Shown: positions 25,456-36,850, counted from the first letter of the stretch. The stretch: 64,000 nucleotides of DNA from Carnegiea gigantea (GCA_029747015.1 JAKOGI010000109.1:930001-994000), one strand, 5' to 3'. The notes: generated by a model not told the origin, from the letters alone. A program made the numbers and translations.

Positions 25456-26128
25456 ACCAACAAGGAAATGCCTTTTCGGAACGTACTGTTATTTTAGTTG
25501 TCATTCAATTTTATTATTGAGTAGTAATTAGTCAAGCGTATTAACTATTCATATTAGTTGTACGTATTTAAAAATATTTGTTAAAGTCAATTGTTCTAAA
25601 AGTGACTTATCATAACAAAGTTAATTCCAATAATTTTAACAATTCAATTTTTAAACTAGTTTTTTTGGGGGCACCAAAAACCTTATTCAAGAATCCAGCA
25701 TACCCAACACCTTGTCTCCCAAAAAAAAGGGCTAATTTTGACTTTTAAAAACTATTCAAAAAGCGGATAACAAAATAACCTAAAATAATTCTATTTTTAG
25801 ATCTTATTTGTATTGTTTAATGTATAGTAGACTGTTAGAGCGTTCAATATTTTTTTTCTTAACCAAAAAATTAGCTATCTTTTTTTGAGGGGTTCATATT
25901 CACTTTCAATAAAAATCGGTATTTGAATTACTTTTTTTTGTGGGCACTGAACTATAAAAAATTAGGATAGAGATACAGTACCCTCTCCTTTTCAAAAACA
26001 ATAATCTATTTGGCTTTCAAGCATTTGAAGAAACATGAATAAACTATCATTTTTAAATATAAAATAGCAATTATATCCTTAATCTCTTTAATTAAAAAGT
26101 AATATTTTAAATATTATTCATTTTCATT
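25456..26128. other. AT-rich intergenic sequence
   Basis: No coding frame of note, no known repeat and no RNA gene were recognised. It carries poly(A) and poly(T) runs only. Confidence 0.5.
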
Positions 26129-26235
26129 CCCTCTCTATGAGGACAGAGATTTCTAAAAAAGTAATAATGTCTATATCTAGATCTCTTCTAATCCTACGAA
26201 AGCAAGATCTATACTAAGAGTAGTTATTGTCATAT
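26129..26235 (+). mobile_element. Decayed RTE-LINE 3' module
   Basis: CCCTCTCTATGAGGACAG, then GTCTATATCTAGATCTCTTC, then CCTACGAAAGCAAGATCTATACT align in order with the RTE 3' module at 885-1000 (minus strand). Most differences are consistent with decay of C/G to T/A. A TTATTG-like tail follows. No target-site duplication was resolved. Confidence 0.6.
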
Positions 26236-26647
26236 TCATTTTCATAGTCATATTTTTGAATGCAAAAATGGTGATAGCTTAGGAAAAATTATAATTTTGT
26301 ACTTCTTTTTCTTTTAAGAAAATGACAATATTCTGAGAAATTTCAAAAAAAGCAAGGAACATACTTTTTGAAGTAAATGACTATTTACAAAGTTATGAGA
26401 GGTGTAATCATAGGCATTGACCTAAACCCTCACTTGTCCTCTTCAAAAGGGGGTAGGAAAAAAAATAGAGCCAATACCTTACAAAGAGTGCAAAAATATA
26501 GCCGTTGGGCGTGAGAGAACTTGAATTTTTTTTTTTTTTGGGGGGTTTGAATTGAAATTGAAAGAGAGGGGGGAAATAAAATAATAGAACACAGTCGGCA
26601 CATACATTTGTCTTGTGGGTCTGCAAAGATTTTTGGGCTTCTTTAAA

Positions 26648-26821
26648 AAAGCAACCCGACGCACAAGCATCCCGCGTTCAAATAGGGTCCAGGGAATGGC
26701 CGCACCCCAAGGGGTGAATTGTATGTGGCCTAACCTGACTTTGTCAGTGGTTAATTCCACGGCTAGAACTCGTAACCTTTTGATCACGGAGACAACCTTA
26801 CCGTTACTCCAAGACTCCCTT
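26648..26821 (-). mobile_element. Au-type SINE with 18-bp target-site duplication
   Basis: On the minus strand the 174-bp insert starts with a tRNA-like head (GGAGTAACGGTAAGGTTGTC as A-box region; GGTTACGAGTTCTAGCC as B-box region). It continues through the characteristic GGTTAGGCCACATACAAT and GGACCCTATTTGAACGCGGG stretches and ends GTCGGGTTGCTTTTTT, as in the Au SINE family of flowering plants. Perfect direct repeats TTTTTGGGCTTCTTTAAA flank it at 26630-26647 and 26822-26839. Au SINEs are non-autonomous, transcribed by RNA polymerase III and mobilised by a LINE. Confidence 0.85.
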
Positions 26822-26839
26822 TTTTTGGGCTTCTTTAAA

Positions 26840-28391
26840 GAATAAATAAATGATGAATACAGCGCACTGCTTAAGCAGAAAGCGACGTGGCTTGTCAAGC
26901 TCACCGAAAAAATAATAAAAAAAAATAAAATGATAAATCCGGCCAATCACAGAAGCAAACAGTCACTCAAGTTGGAGTAGAAATGTTTTACAGCAAAATC
27001 GCACGTTTCTTTAACATTAATTAAGATTAAGAAAAGAACTAAGCGATTTAGGTCAAGGTAAGGATTTGCAGAGCAGAGTCGAGAGAGTGCTTCACTGGTA
27101 CCATCACCTCCACCACTTAGATTCGAATCAGGGTAGACGAACTCTTCGTTGTTTTTTTGGGGGGGGGGAGTGAAAGGGATGGGCTGAGGCTTGGACCTGT
27201 ATAGTTCCCCCATCCTCACGAACTTGTTGGCCCACTAGAATATGCACTAAAATAAGAGTCTAATTGGTGGCCCAAATTTACCATTAAAAAAAAAAATACA
27301 TTACGATTGTTGGTTGGCCCTTTTACTAACGAATTCTTTTATATTTAAAACCGTCCATGTGCCAATTTATTCTTCAGAAATGAAAAGCTGCCATACCACT
27401 TGAAGCATGGGTGGAAAATTTGCCTAATTTCTAGATAGATGCCAACATTGTTTTCTCTTTTTCTTCGTTAACCCTTTTAATCAAAAGCTTACCATGAGGT
27501 CCATGACAAGAAGGTGTAGCCCACTAAAACGCATGCATCATTAATTCATTACTATTAGATTTTACTCAAAGGGAAGACATTTGTTAGAGTGAAATTAAAA
27601 TATTTTTTGGCCCAATCAGAGAGGTTCAAATTAAAGGATGCAATTAAAAGTTTCTATATAAACACATAAAGCTATCATATCCTCTTTTTTACGTTAAAGT
27701 ATCCTCTTCTTCTAAATTGTGGAATGGTGTTCTATATATGTTTCATCTTTTCATATCTCTTAAACTCGATACTTATAACAATTTGATCACAGGGTAGTAT
27801 GTAAGGGATTAGACGTGGATAATCTTACAACCACGATACAATTCAATGCAAGAGTTTTTTTGGTCAAATCTTGGGATTGGATGATGATATAGCTAGGTCA
27901 TACATGATACATATTGCGAGACCCTTCATAGTAAGGATGATTAAACGTGAGACTTCAATCTATACATTGATATTTTCAAAAGTTAATTTAAGAACTAATT
28001 AACATTTTTACACATGCTTGATAAGAGTCTATACGTGATGAGAAGGAATGCATGTGAACGAATAGTCTTGCACCCATGAGACAAGCAAAGTAATTCGGCC
28101 CATGCAAATGAAAAATTTTGGAAATAGAACAACAAGTAATCTAAGCGGGGAAAGAAGGATCATTAATGGCCAGTTTTGTAACGAAAAGAACGTAATACAA
28201 TCACTGGTGTCATTTTAAGGTATGAGAAGTAGCTGATGGAGAAATTTTGGTACAACAAAACCAAACAAACACACACGCAAAGGCCATCAGGCACAGAGAA
28301 AATGAGTACAACCCAAATGGGGAAAGAAATCCAGAAAGAAGAGAAGAAGAAGAAATTTTGCTTAAGCAACTGCTCAATGCCTAAATTCACA
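26840..28391. other. Intergenic sequence downstream of MIR164
   Basis: No protein gene was recognised. A T7G10 homopolymer junction is at 27152-27168. The stretch from about 28190 to 28391 lies directly 3' of the MIR164 hairpin on the minus strand and probably belongs to the primary transcript. Confidence 0.5.
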
Positions 28392-28493
28392 TGAAGGTGA
28401 GGAACCCATGTTGGAGAAGGGGAGCACGTGCAAAGTGCAAAATTTGTGCACGTTTGCACGTGCCCTGCTTCTCCAACAAGGAGTTACTCACCC
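28392..28493 (-). ncRNA. MIR164: MIR164 microRNA precursor hairpin
   Basis: miR164 directs cleavage of CUC1/CUC2/NAC1-type NAC transcription factor mRNAs and controls organ boundaries and lateral root development. On the minus strand, 28475-28455 carries the conserved 21-nt mature sequence (core GGAGAAGCAGGGCACGTG). The opposite arm at 28430-28410 reads CACGTGCTCCCCTTCTCCA plus AC. The two arms pair with two mismatches and one G:U, leaving 2-nt 3' overhangs at both ends, the geometry DCL1 produces. The loop is about 24 nt. The stem extends outward through GGTGAG..AAC..CC pairing on both sides to about 28393 and 28493. The member letter (a, b, c) cannot be told from this alone. Confidence 0.93.
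28455..28475 (-). ncRNA. miR164: Mature miR164 (5p arm)
   Basis: These 21 nt start with U on the minus strand, as AGO1-loaded miRNAs do, and agree at every base with the conserved land-plant miR164 as I recall it. The star strand is 28410-28430. Confidence 0.93.
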
Positions 28494-28519
28494 CTTGTTT
28501 ACTTGATCGATCCGATTCT

Positions 28520-28520
<1 letters not shown>

Positions 28521-28577
<57 letters not shown>
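28521..28577 (-). repeat. (GA)n tract in the MIR164 leader
   Basis: An almost pure CT/GA dinucleotide run of about 55 bp starts about 30 bp 5' of the miR164 stem. Transcribed from the minus strand it would be GA-rich and would lie in the primary transcript leader. GA repeats in plants can bind BPC/GAGA factors. Further GA runs are at 28650-28665 and 28855-28881. Confidence 0.7.
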
Positions 28578-28580
<3 letters not shown>

Positions 28581-28625
28581 GTGGGTTTTGTTGGATCTGT
28601 ATGGAACAAGCTGCATGGATCCCTC

Positions 28626-28634
28626 AATTTATAG
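28626..28634 (-). promoter_or_regulatory. Putative MIR164 TATA box
   Basis: On the minus strand CTATAAATT lies about 150 bp upstream of the mature miRNA 5' end. It would place transcription start near 28600, just before the GA tract. Position and motif quality support it; transcription is not shown by sequence alone. Confidence 0.5.
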
Positions 28635-28849
28635 CCACTAGCCACACGAGAGAGAGAGAGAGGGAGGGAGGATGTTATAAATAAAGTATTTAAAAGAGGG
28701 ATAATATTGTTAATTAATGTCATGCATGCATGCAAAGGAACAATTGCGTGAGGCTCAGGCCTCTGTCATACTCAATGCCATGCCCCTCCTTCTCCCAGGT
28801 ACTAATGCTAGTACTAGAACCTGTCTGAATTTCAACGTTAGATACAAAA

Positions 28850-28881
<32 letters not shown>

Positions 28882-28886
<5 letters not shown>

Positions 28887-29564
28887 CTTAAGAAACCACA
28901 CAATTGCAAGGCTTTTGTCTGTCTTGGCTGACACAGCTACAAATAATTAATACATACTGAAAATCCATCAATGGAGGTTGCCTTTAACCTTTTATGGGAT
29001 CATCTACTATTTTGAGTTCATCACATGACCTCAAACTCTGCCAACCATACGTGTGCATATGTTAACATACACAATCATGTCTTTAGCAGATAACAATGTC
29101 TTTCTGCATAATTGCATCATCTTTCGTGAGGGAGTGGAAGAAGAGGCTTAGCATTAGCTTGTTCAAACTGTCTTCCAATACATATATATTATGAACTGCA
29201 ACTAAAAGTTAAATCATAAAAAACTAATATCATAACCGATTCGGAGTTGGTTATAGTATACAATCAATTAATAGAAGTAGTCCGCAGCTTTAAACTTAGG
29301 AAAACAATTCAACCTATCCACAAATGAATATATAATGCTAAATTAAAAGTCTAATTCTAACAGTAAGATAACCAACAACTACGTACTTAAAAAAATAACA
29401 AGTATGCTTCTTTTTCACTATTGGTGTGCTAATCACAATCTGCACCAACATTTTATCCCATACCAAAGGGTGTGAGCTGCCTCTATTAATGAATTTTTTG
29501 CTTCAAGATGGAGGGATCCTAAACTGCAAATTTAATTTGTAATGGATATTGTGGGGTATTTTGC
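28882..29564. other. MIR164 upstream intergenic sequence
   Basis: AT-rich, with no gene or known repeat recognised. It may hold MIR164 regulatory sequence, since this is the 5' side of that gene. Confidence 0.4.
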
Positions 29565-30056
29565 ATGTTAAATTTTCATATTAATTGGGCTATAAAGAAA
29601 GAGTCGTGCATATAAGCTCAAATGCAATTCCATCCCAAAACTAGTTGGCGATTGGTGAAGTAACTCACAAGCTTATATACGTGCTCAAGTTCTTCAATTT
29701 TATCAATGTGGGACAATGCCCACTTTCATACTTCAACACGCCCCCTCACGTGTGGGCTACTAATAATGTCCAACACGTGCCCTCTCACATGTGGGCTACT
29801 AATAATGTCCAACACGTGCATACAATTTAACAATGCCCATGTTAAATTTTCATATTAATTGGGCTATAAACAAAGAGTCATACATATAAGTTCAAATGAG
29901 ATTCAATCTCAAAACCAATTGGCGATGGGTGGAGTAACTCACAAACTTGTATACATGCTCAAACCCTTTAATTTTATCAATGTGGGACAACACCCACTTT
30001 CATATTCTTTGTATTTTTATCAATGTGGGACAATGCCCACTTTCATACTCCAACAA
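29565..30056 (+). repeat. 274-bp tandem repeat, LTR-like
   Basis: Two units start at about 29565 and 29839 with the same order of blocks: GTTAAATTTTCATATTAATT, GGGCTATAAA, ATATAAG.TCAAATG, TTGGCGAT.GGTG.AGTAACTCAC, and TTTTATCAATGTGGGACAA followed by CCCACTTTCATA. A third partial unit (TATCAATGTGGGACAATGCC) is at about 30015-30045. The TCAATGTGGGACAA...CCCACTTTCAT wording resembles the LTR ends of plant retrotransposons or TRIMs, but no primer binding site or flanking duplication was found. Confidence 0.6.
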
Positions 30057-30079
30057 CTAATTAAATCCACATGAGATTT

Positions 30080-30455
30080 TAGACATTTATTGATATAACC
30101 TCAACATTTTAGGACTTGATTTCATTACCCTTGAAATTTTAGTGTTGTAATGTTAACACATTACTTCGATGAATATGTGAAGAATAGGAAGCGATTGACC
30201 GATATATCTCTCTTTTATTACTACACACTCTGTCTTTTGAGAGTCTAAGTGAGAGTATGAATGAGAAAGAGTGGTTATTACAGATCATGTCAATAAGCTA
30301 AAAGAGAGAGTATGCCATCATAAGAGAGGCAAATGAGTCATTCACTTCCTATTCTTCATATATTCATCCAAGTAATGTTTTAATAGTATGATACTAAAAT
30401 TTCAAAGATGGTAAAATTAAACCTTAAAACATGAAGGTCATATTAATAAAGTTTG
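30080..30455. mobile_element. Long-terminal-inverted-repeat foldback (MITE-like)
   Basis: Sequence from about 30080 to 30225 is inverted at about 30320 to 30455. Best-matching arm parts are GATGAATATGTGAAGAATAG at 30169-30188 against GATGAATATATGAAGAATAG on the other strand near 30350-30368, and TTGAAATTTTAGT near 30131 against its complement near 30390. Similarity continues inward through AT.TCTCTCTTTTAT, so most of the element would fold into one hairpin. Interior non-coding. No clear TSD was found. Confidence 0.6.
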
Positions 30456-30944
30456 AAACCTTAGGGGGGGTAAGTGTAAAATACCTGGATAATGTGAGCA
30501 TATATAAGGGTGATAATTACTTATAGGATATATGCATGTACCTTGGTTTGTCGGCTATACTTGATCACTTATGATCTTTTTTATGCAAGTTACAACTCGA
30601 GCTAGCTACTTATAATAAGCATATGTAATACACGCATGCATATGTAAATAATGTCTGTCTAATGTCTGTCTCGTCTGATTCTCTAGATATTTATACAACG
30701 GTTTAAGCAACAACAATTGAGTTTTGGGGTTATAACATCATGGATTCACAATTTTGTTTGCCCATTTATTATCATTATAATCTTTATGGTTTGTGCAACA
30801 TCTAATTTGCAATTTGATCATGAGATCCAAGATTCTAATTGAAACTTGTGCTCCCTCTATCATTGCTATTGAGGCAGAATTATGAAATTTTAGTAGTTTT
30901 TAGACCATACAAAAATGTTGGCACAATAATAAAACCATATTCAC

Positions 30945-31018
30945 CAGCACCACCAATAGCACTACCATCACCACCACCTAGCTAATATGGGTCCCGTTTT
31001 TATGAGGTATGAAAAAAC
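30945..31018 (-). mobile_element. RTE-LINE 3' end fragment with GGT-like tail
   Basis: On the minus strand CCTCATAAAAACGGGACCCA is followed by TATTAGCTAGGTGGTGGTGATGG. It matches the terminal part of the RTE module and the GGT tail seen at 23214-23351. Short and diverged. Confidence 0.5.
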
Positions 31019-33149
31019 AAAACCGTATTCACCCTTCCTCATAAATAACATTTAGAACGCTTACTCTAATTACTTTAAATATATAACGGGGTGTAATCAT
31101 GTAGATATAAAAGGAGCCTTTGAGTACATCTCCAAAGAGCCAACATTGCCATTGCCCCCATTCATTATCTAATGCCAATTAACACTCCAATCGTCCATTA
31201 ATGTTATTCCAATTGATTTGAGAGCAGGGGCAAAGCATGGGCATGTTGTGTTTGCGTGTGAAGAGTAAAGTGTTGGATCATGAATTCATGGGAGATGGTG
31301 TGGTGATGAAATTGAGGGTTTTGCCTCTGCATCTGCCTATACATAGACATGATTCCCTAGCTATGCCTTATTGCATGCCTTGTAGGAGTAATAGAATTCA
31401 GCTTTCCTTCCCATACTTTATGGCTTTCTTTTTAATGTCATGCACCTAACACCAACATTTTCAACCCTCACTGATTGCTAGGCAATTATTTTTCGTACTC
31501 CCCTCAACCTAGTAGTAAAATTTCATTATTCACCCATGCAACAATATCAAATTTACTTGTGTAACCCCCCTTCTTCCCCCATTGTTAATTATTTTCTCAT
31601 AAACTTTGTATCGCACTAGAGACATTGGAGTATTTCTCAGTACTATCGTTGTTCGATCCCTTCTCTCCCCTTCTATTAGTTGGTGTGACCACCGAGCGGT
31701 AAAACTTCTAATTAGAGTATCTTACCATTTACCAACCCTAAAAAATATATGCAGTCTAGGACATTATCTGTGTAAAGGCAATGAATACTTGATTGTCTAA
31801 TTGTTAAAATTCAAGCTCCAAATACAGTAAGCATTAGGTTTTATTCTCTCCACCTTGTATCACATTGCCTTCATAATTTCTCTGAAAAAATAAAATAAAA
31901 TAGATATTGATAGAGGAATTTCTAGATAACCAGCCTACAATAGTTACTAATGACACTTCTAATGAAGGAAGCAGTCTAGCAGTCTAGCTGATGAAACTCA
32001 CCAGTTGAAGGCTAAGGGGTCAATTGTTTATCATGAATGACTCTCGATCTCTTTTAATTTACTAGTCCAAAATCTACACTTCTTTACAGTATGCATTATA
32101 ATAGCTTTCTTTTTTGCATCTCTTTAAAATTTTTAAATTAAAAATGGTATAATTATGTGAAAACTACATAACCATAGTAAGCCATTATAACCCATCCATA
32201 AATGCCATACATTATCTACTGGTCCAAATGTCTTGTGGAAGGAAAGCATAGATTCTAAATGATGTCAATACCAAATCTAGGGACATAAATACTGCGAACA
32301 AAGTACATGCACTAATAATAATATCTAAGCGTGTACAAACTCATCTTCTGAGCCATGGGAAGTAAATGCTTTATTTGGTCACACACTCATATGTGTTCAG
32401 TAACATTTCCAGATGGGGAAAACAGAAAAAAGAAACCCCAGAAACCAAATCATGGAGATGAGTGCTTTGCCCTAATTTAAGGAGCCCCAAAATTCTACGG
32501 TACTTGATGCACACGTTTGACTCCAAATTTTTTGTCCCAAAGGAAAAACAATCAAGGCAAACTGGAAAGGAACAGTCAAAACAACAAAAAGTAAATTAAA
32601 TTAATTATTAAACGTAAGAAAAATTCATGCCCACATTTCATGTGATGACGCCCCTCTTATCGAATGTTTATATATGGCTTGGGAATTCCAAGCCATGATA
32701 TGAGTGTTTATCCTGCCATCACCATGCGTGCATGGCTGATGTTGTTCTGATTCATTCTGACATGGGCAAATCAGCATGGAGTTCAGAAGGTCCCTTTTTT
32801 TGTCTCAAAGATACTCTTCATTTATGTACTTGTTATTTGGGTACTAATAGTAATTATTATTATTATTATTACAGGGTATTACTATTAGAGATAGAGTTGC
32901 ATAGATCGATAAACTCTAGATTCTTAATTTGTAGTGAAGTCGACCCATCTATAATGTTTGTGTCTATATAACAACTGTCTGGAAAACCAAGCTTTAATTA
33001 TATGTGCGTTCAGTTGAATTGGACTATATTTAAGAGCGATGTCTTTTGAAAGCGTACCCAAATGGCCCCACTTCTCCTTTGAGGAGTTGGGTACCTCAAT
33101 GTTATTTTCTTTGTTGATTTTTATAAAGTCCTTCTGATCTTTTTGTATC
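31019..33149. other. Intergenic sequence without recognised genes
   Basis: AT-rich non-coding DNA. A small hairpin (ATGGCTTGG/CCAAGCCAT around 32675-32695) and an ATT repeat near 32856-32872 are visible. No miRNA-like arm or protein domain was identified. Confidence 0.5.
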
Positions 33150-33154
33150 CATAA

Positions 33155-33451
33155 TGTAGGAAGAATTAGGACTAACCTGGATGCGGAAGCATACTGTCGG
33201 CAATAATCCACGATAATAAAGAAAACCAGGCGGCTACCAGAGTTGCCTTAATAATCACGTCCTAAACCCAAGAACCCGATGGATGATAGTTCAGCCGTGA
33301 TAGAGAAATAGGAGAATACGAGAGATGTAATAATAGTGTGCTCTTTGCTGACCCCCTAAGCACCCCTTATATAGTTTGGGGTGTGGCTAGGGTTGTTGCC
33401 CTAGACAACATAAGTGGCTGTTGGGCCTAAACCTATTAGGCCCGACCAACA
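33155..33451 (-). repeat. 3' LTR of the minus-strand Ty1-copia element
   Basis: 297 bp, starting TGTAGGAAGAATTAGG and ending CCGACCAACA on the plus strand. On the minus strand it is preceded by a purine-rich GAGTGGGAGC, the expected polypurine tract (33452-33461). Confidence 0.9.
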
Positions 33452-33809
33452 GCTCCCACTCGGCCACTTAGGCCGTAAAACACGTATTCTCCATGTATTA
33501 CAACTCCTCACGCTTCATACCAGGAATAGGACGTGCGACCAAAAATAACAAGTAGTGTTATATTAAGTTACCATCCAACTAATATAATACTTTTACGAAA
33601 TATGATACCCAAAAAATATCCCAAGACATCACCAGTAGCATCTCTAATCCCTTATGCCTGATATATCATATGATTATGTTCTCAACATAATCGCCCGGGC
33701 TGATATGATGATGGTGGATAGATTTTTCCTTAAACACTCATGAAATCTTATCTTAGCTTAATTGCTTTCCTAACATGTTCTCGCTGAACCGTCACTACAA
33801 AAACGCGCT

Positions 33810-34255
33810 CGTTTAGATACGAAACTTTTCGTATCTAAATGATAGCTTTTCGTATCTAAATAACATTTAGATACGAATAGAAACGAAAAAAGTTTCGTAT
33901 CAAAAGGCACGGTCGCAGACCGAAATCGGAAACGGAACTCATTTTCGTTTCTATTAGATACGAAAATAGAAACGAAAAATATCTTCGTATCTAATTGATA
34001 CGAAACTTTTTCGTATCAAAACATCAATGTCTCGTATCTAATTGATACGAAATTAGATACGAAAACTCTCCGAATCTACCAGAAACGCAAATTTTCGTAT
34101 CAAAATGTGAAGTTTTCGTTTCTGATTGATACACACTTAGATACGAAACTTTTTCGTATCTAATAGATACGAAGTTTTTCGTATCAAGGTGTCAAAATAG
34201 CGTATCAAATTGATACGAAATTAGATACGAGGCATACATTTCGTATCAAATTGCA
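33810..34255. repeat. CACTA subterminal repeat array, left end
   Basis: More than fifteen copies of GATACGAAA or its complement TTTCGTATC occur in about 450 bp, often as back-to-back inverted pairs (for example GATACGAAACTTTTTCGTATC-like units, each arm written separately). They mark the 3' subterminal region of the element. Confidence 0.85.
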
Positions 34256-34673
34256 TATCTTATGTGCGTAAATTGTTCTACGTTTTTCACCTGATATTTT
34301 TTGTTTCTAGCTGAACTTTTCATTCCAAATAATTGCAACAGGTGCTAAATTACCAAATACATTTACATACACATAGATACGTCAATACATAAGAGCCTAA
34401 CATTGCATCATATATACCAACCAACCTCGGTATTTACATTTACCTAAGGCATATTACAACTTGGCAACAAAATTCCAAGTATTGAGGACATGCAACCATC
34501 AAGCAATTGACATCTAAAAAATACACCACGACCAAAGCAATGTTCGCAGTGTGTTCCAAAAAATACACCACCACATGCCCATCTAAGAGTTACAAGTTGC
34601 AGCTGTCAACATATATAAACATATACCAAATCAGTTACTAATATAAGACTAAGGGTTAGGGAGAAGGGGAAAT

Positions 34674-36608
34674 CTAAGAGCTCGAGCTCCCAAAGCGAGA
34701 CTCAATCCTAGCAATGGCATCTTTGGTTTGCTTAACTTCCTCCTTTGTTCGAGTAAGCTCTTCTCTTATGGCATTGAGTTGCTCTTCTGATTTTTGCAAG
34801 CGACTCACAATCTGGACATACATGGAGGGGGCGTAAGCTATGGGTGTGGAGGGTGAGGATTGAGTAGACGGTCCCACTCTCTCGTAGTATGCTTGGGTTT
34901 GATTCCCAAGTCCATATACCAAACCTTTGCTGTTGACACCTCCAGCAGCTTGAAGAAAAAGTGCATCATCATTAACTTCGACCCCTGAATGTGAAGCATT
35001 AAGCTTCAAACGTTGATACTCATCCTACAATGAAGAAAACTCAACAAGCAAGCATTAAGTTTCATAATGCAATACCTTGTAAAAGCTATAAAAGAAGATG
35101 ATGAAAAAGCCACCAAGGATGATGTCAATAAAGAGGAAGGCACCAACTTTAAGTTATCAAAGTCAATTTGTGTCAGTCAGGGATCGATAAGCCCATAGAC
35201 GAGAAAGAAGAAATAGACTGATATGGGCAAGAACATAAAGAAAGAAGACATGGGCCTAGCATGTAGTACCTAAACAAGCAACAAAAGAGAAGCAGAAACG
35301 GACAGAGTTTTCCCTAAACAACCAAACCTTTACTAAAGACATGTTGATGCTTTGGGATATATTCTTTCTTAAATTCTGGGGCGAAACGGACAGAGTTTTC
35401 CCTAAAAATTGACCATTTTTCAGGCTTTAAGCCCTATATTAAATCCCCTGCATTGAATAGAAGCCAAAAAAATAACCAAATCAAGCTCAATGGCTACACG
35501 CCGGAGACCACAACTCTACAGGCCACACGCCCGGAGTAAACCATTCAATGAAGCTCAATAGCAGAAAGGAAACAAAGAGTACAACTCAACAAAGATTTTT
35601 GAAATAATAACTTTCACTTTTACTGAACAGAGGATGCCAACATTTAAAAAATGTGTTGCTTTTTTAATGTATAGGAAGTGCAATTGACTTGGTGCTTACC
35701 CAAACAGATTTTACCCTCTTGTCACAGAATACTTTCTCATTTCCTTTCTTTGTAGTATGAATTTCCTCAAAGAGTTCAGCAGCTGTAGGTATTTTGTTAT
35801 CCCTTATTACCTTGAAAAAACAAAAAATGGTGTTAGAATAATGCAATTGGTGTCTTTCAAAAGTGAAGATGCTACAACAGCGATATTACCATTTTCCTTG
35901 CAGTTTGTTCCGCTGAAATAGACCCTGCAGTGTGAACAGTTCCTGCTTTAGGACCAGTGCGCTTGTTAATTGAGTTTTGTCTTGACCTCTTCTTGAAATC
36001 CCCAGTTTCTCTGAAAGCTTTCAACCTGCTTCTAAGTGGAGTTAGAAGCCAAGGGATGATCTCATCTTCCGGCCTTGTCATTGCCTTTGATACCATGTCC
36101 TTAAGGCGTTCACCGGCCTTTTTTACCCAATCATTATAAACTCTGTCATTCAACTCCTCAGCCCAATAATAACGTGTCTGCACGAAATGAATGGTTACAC
36201 GCAATATGAGATGCTATTTAGCAACATGAAATTGACAAACAAGGATGCTTGAAAGTGTGAATTTATTACCTGAAAAGCTCTCCACCACCATCGCTTATGC
36301 TCCTCTGGAGCATTCCTCCAACATGTACATGGCTCCAAATAATGAGCCTTCAAGTCCATGGTAATGGAGTTGGACACTTTATAGTAACCAAACCTTTCAC
36401 AATTTCAAATGAAGGACGATGAGATGGAGCACAACAGTTTACTATAATAACATACACATACGAAGTAATTATAGGAAACTTGAAAATAGAATAATTTTAC
36501 ATACCACCAAATGGTATCCGGCGACAGTGGGACCCTCATGCCCTCTTGGTTTGAGTCATTCGTGGCCCCACCTGCAGTTCCATCTCCTCGCTCACGTGTG
36601 GGAGGCAT
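34674..36608 (-). CDS. CACTA second gene, Ptta/En/Spm-type (Transposase_24-like)
   Basis: In En/Spm elements the second gene makes a DNA-binding protein (TnpA role) that recognises subterminal repeats. The minus-strand exons, in order, are: start 36608 (MPPTRERGDG) to a GT donor near 36505; about 36410-36272 (FGYYKVSN, LEPCTCWRNAPEEHKRWWWRAFQ); about 36180-35890 (TRYYWAEELNDRVYNDWVKKAGERLKDMVSKA, then a basic stretch FKKRSRQNSINKRTGPKAG); about 35815-35700 (PTAAELFEEIHTTKKG); and about 35025-34674 (KLNASHSGVEVNDDALFLQAAGG, ending in a probable coiled coil KEEVKQTKDAIARIESRFG). The first two exons join in phase at GT..AG; I did not fix the remaining borders exactly. No internal stop was seen. 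Naming as Transposase_24 is by remembered resemblance. Confidence 0.75.
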
Positions 36609-36850
36609 CTAAGTTTCAAACACTTGGAAGTAAATACATTAGTTAGGAAAAATAATGAACGAGTTAACGTAAACCTCATTTGTGAAACGAAAGTATAAAG
36701 TATAATAACATAATGCACAACTGAAAAAGAGATAATAATCAAGTAGACGATACATGAATACAAAGAGTATAAGTTCATCATACAGCAGCGAAAGTTGAAT
36801 ATAAGATCTCAAACTAATCTTACAAACATGCACCTACAGCCTATGTCCAA

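Noticed and set aside
26479..26946. 155-aa minus-strand open frame
   Set aside because: It runs through the Au SINE and both of its target duplications and has no domain; chance opening.
28391..28735. Open frames rich in Ser/Leu or Arg/Glu on both strands
   Set aside because: They are translations of the CT/GA microsatellite and of the MIR164 hairpin.
31640..31700. GTTCGATCCC resembling a tRNA B box
   Set aside because: No matching A box at the right distance and no cloverleaf could be drawn.
32674..32695. Short perfect hairpin ATGGCTTGG/CCAAGCCAT
   Set aside because: Stem of 9 bp with a 5-nt loop is too short for a miRNA precursor and has no U tract or gene end nearby to make it a terminator.
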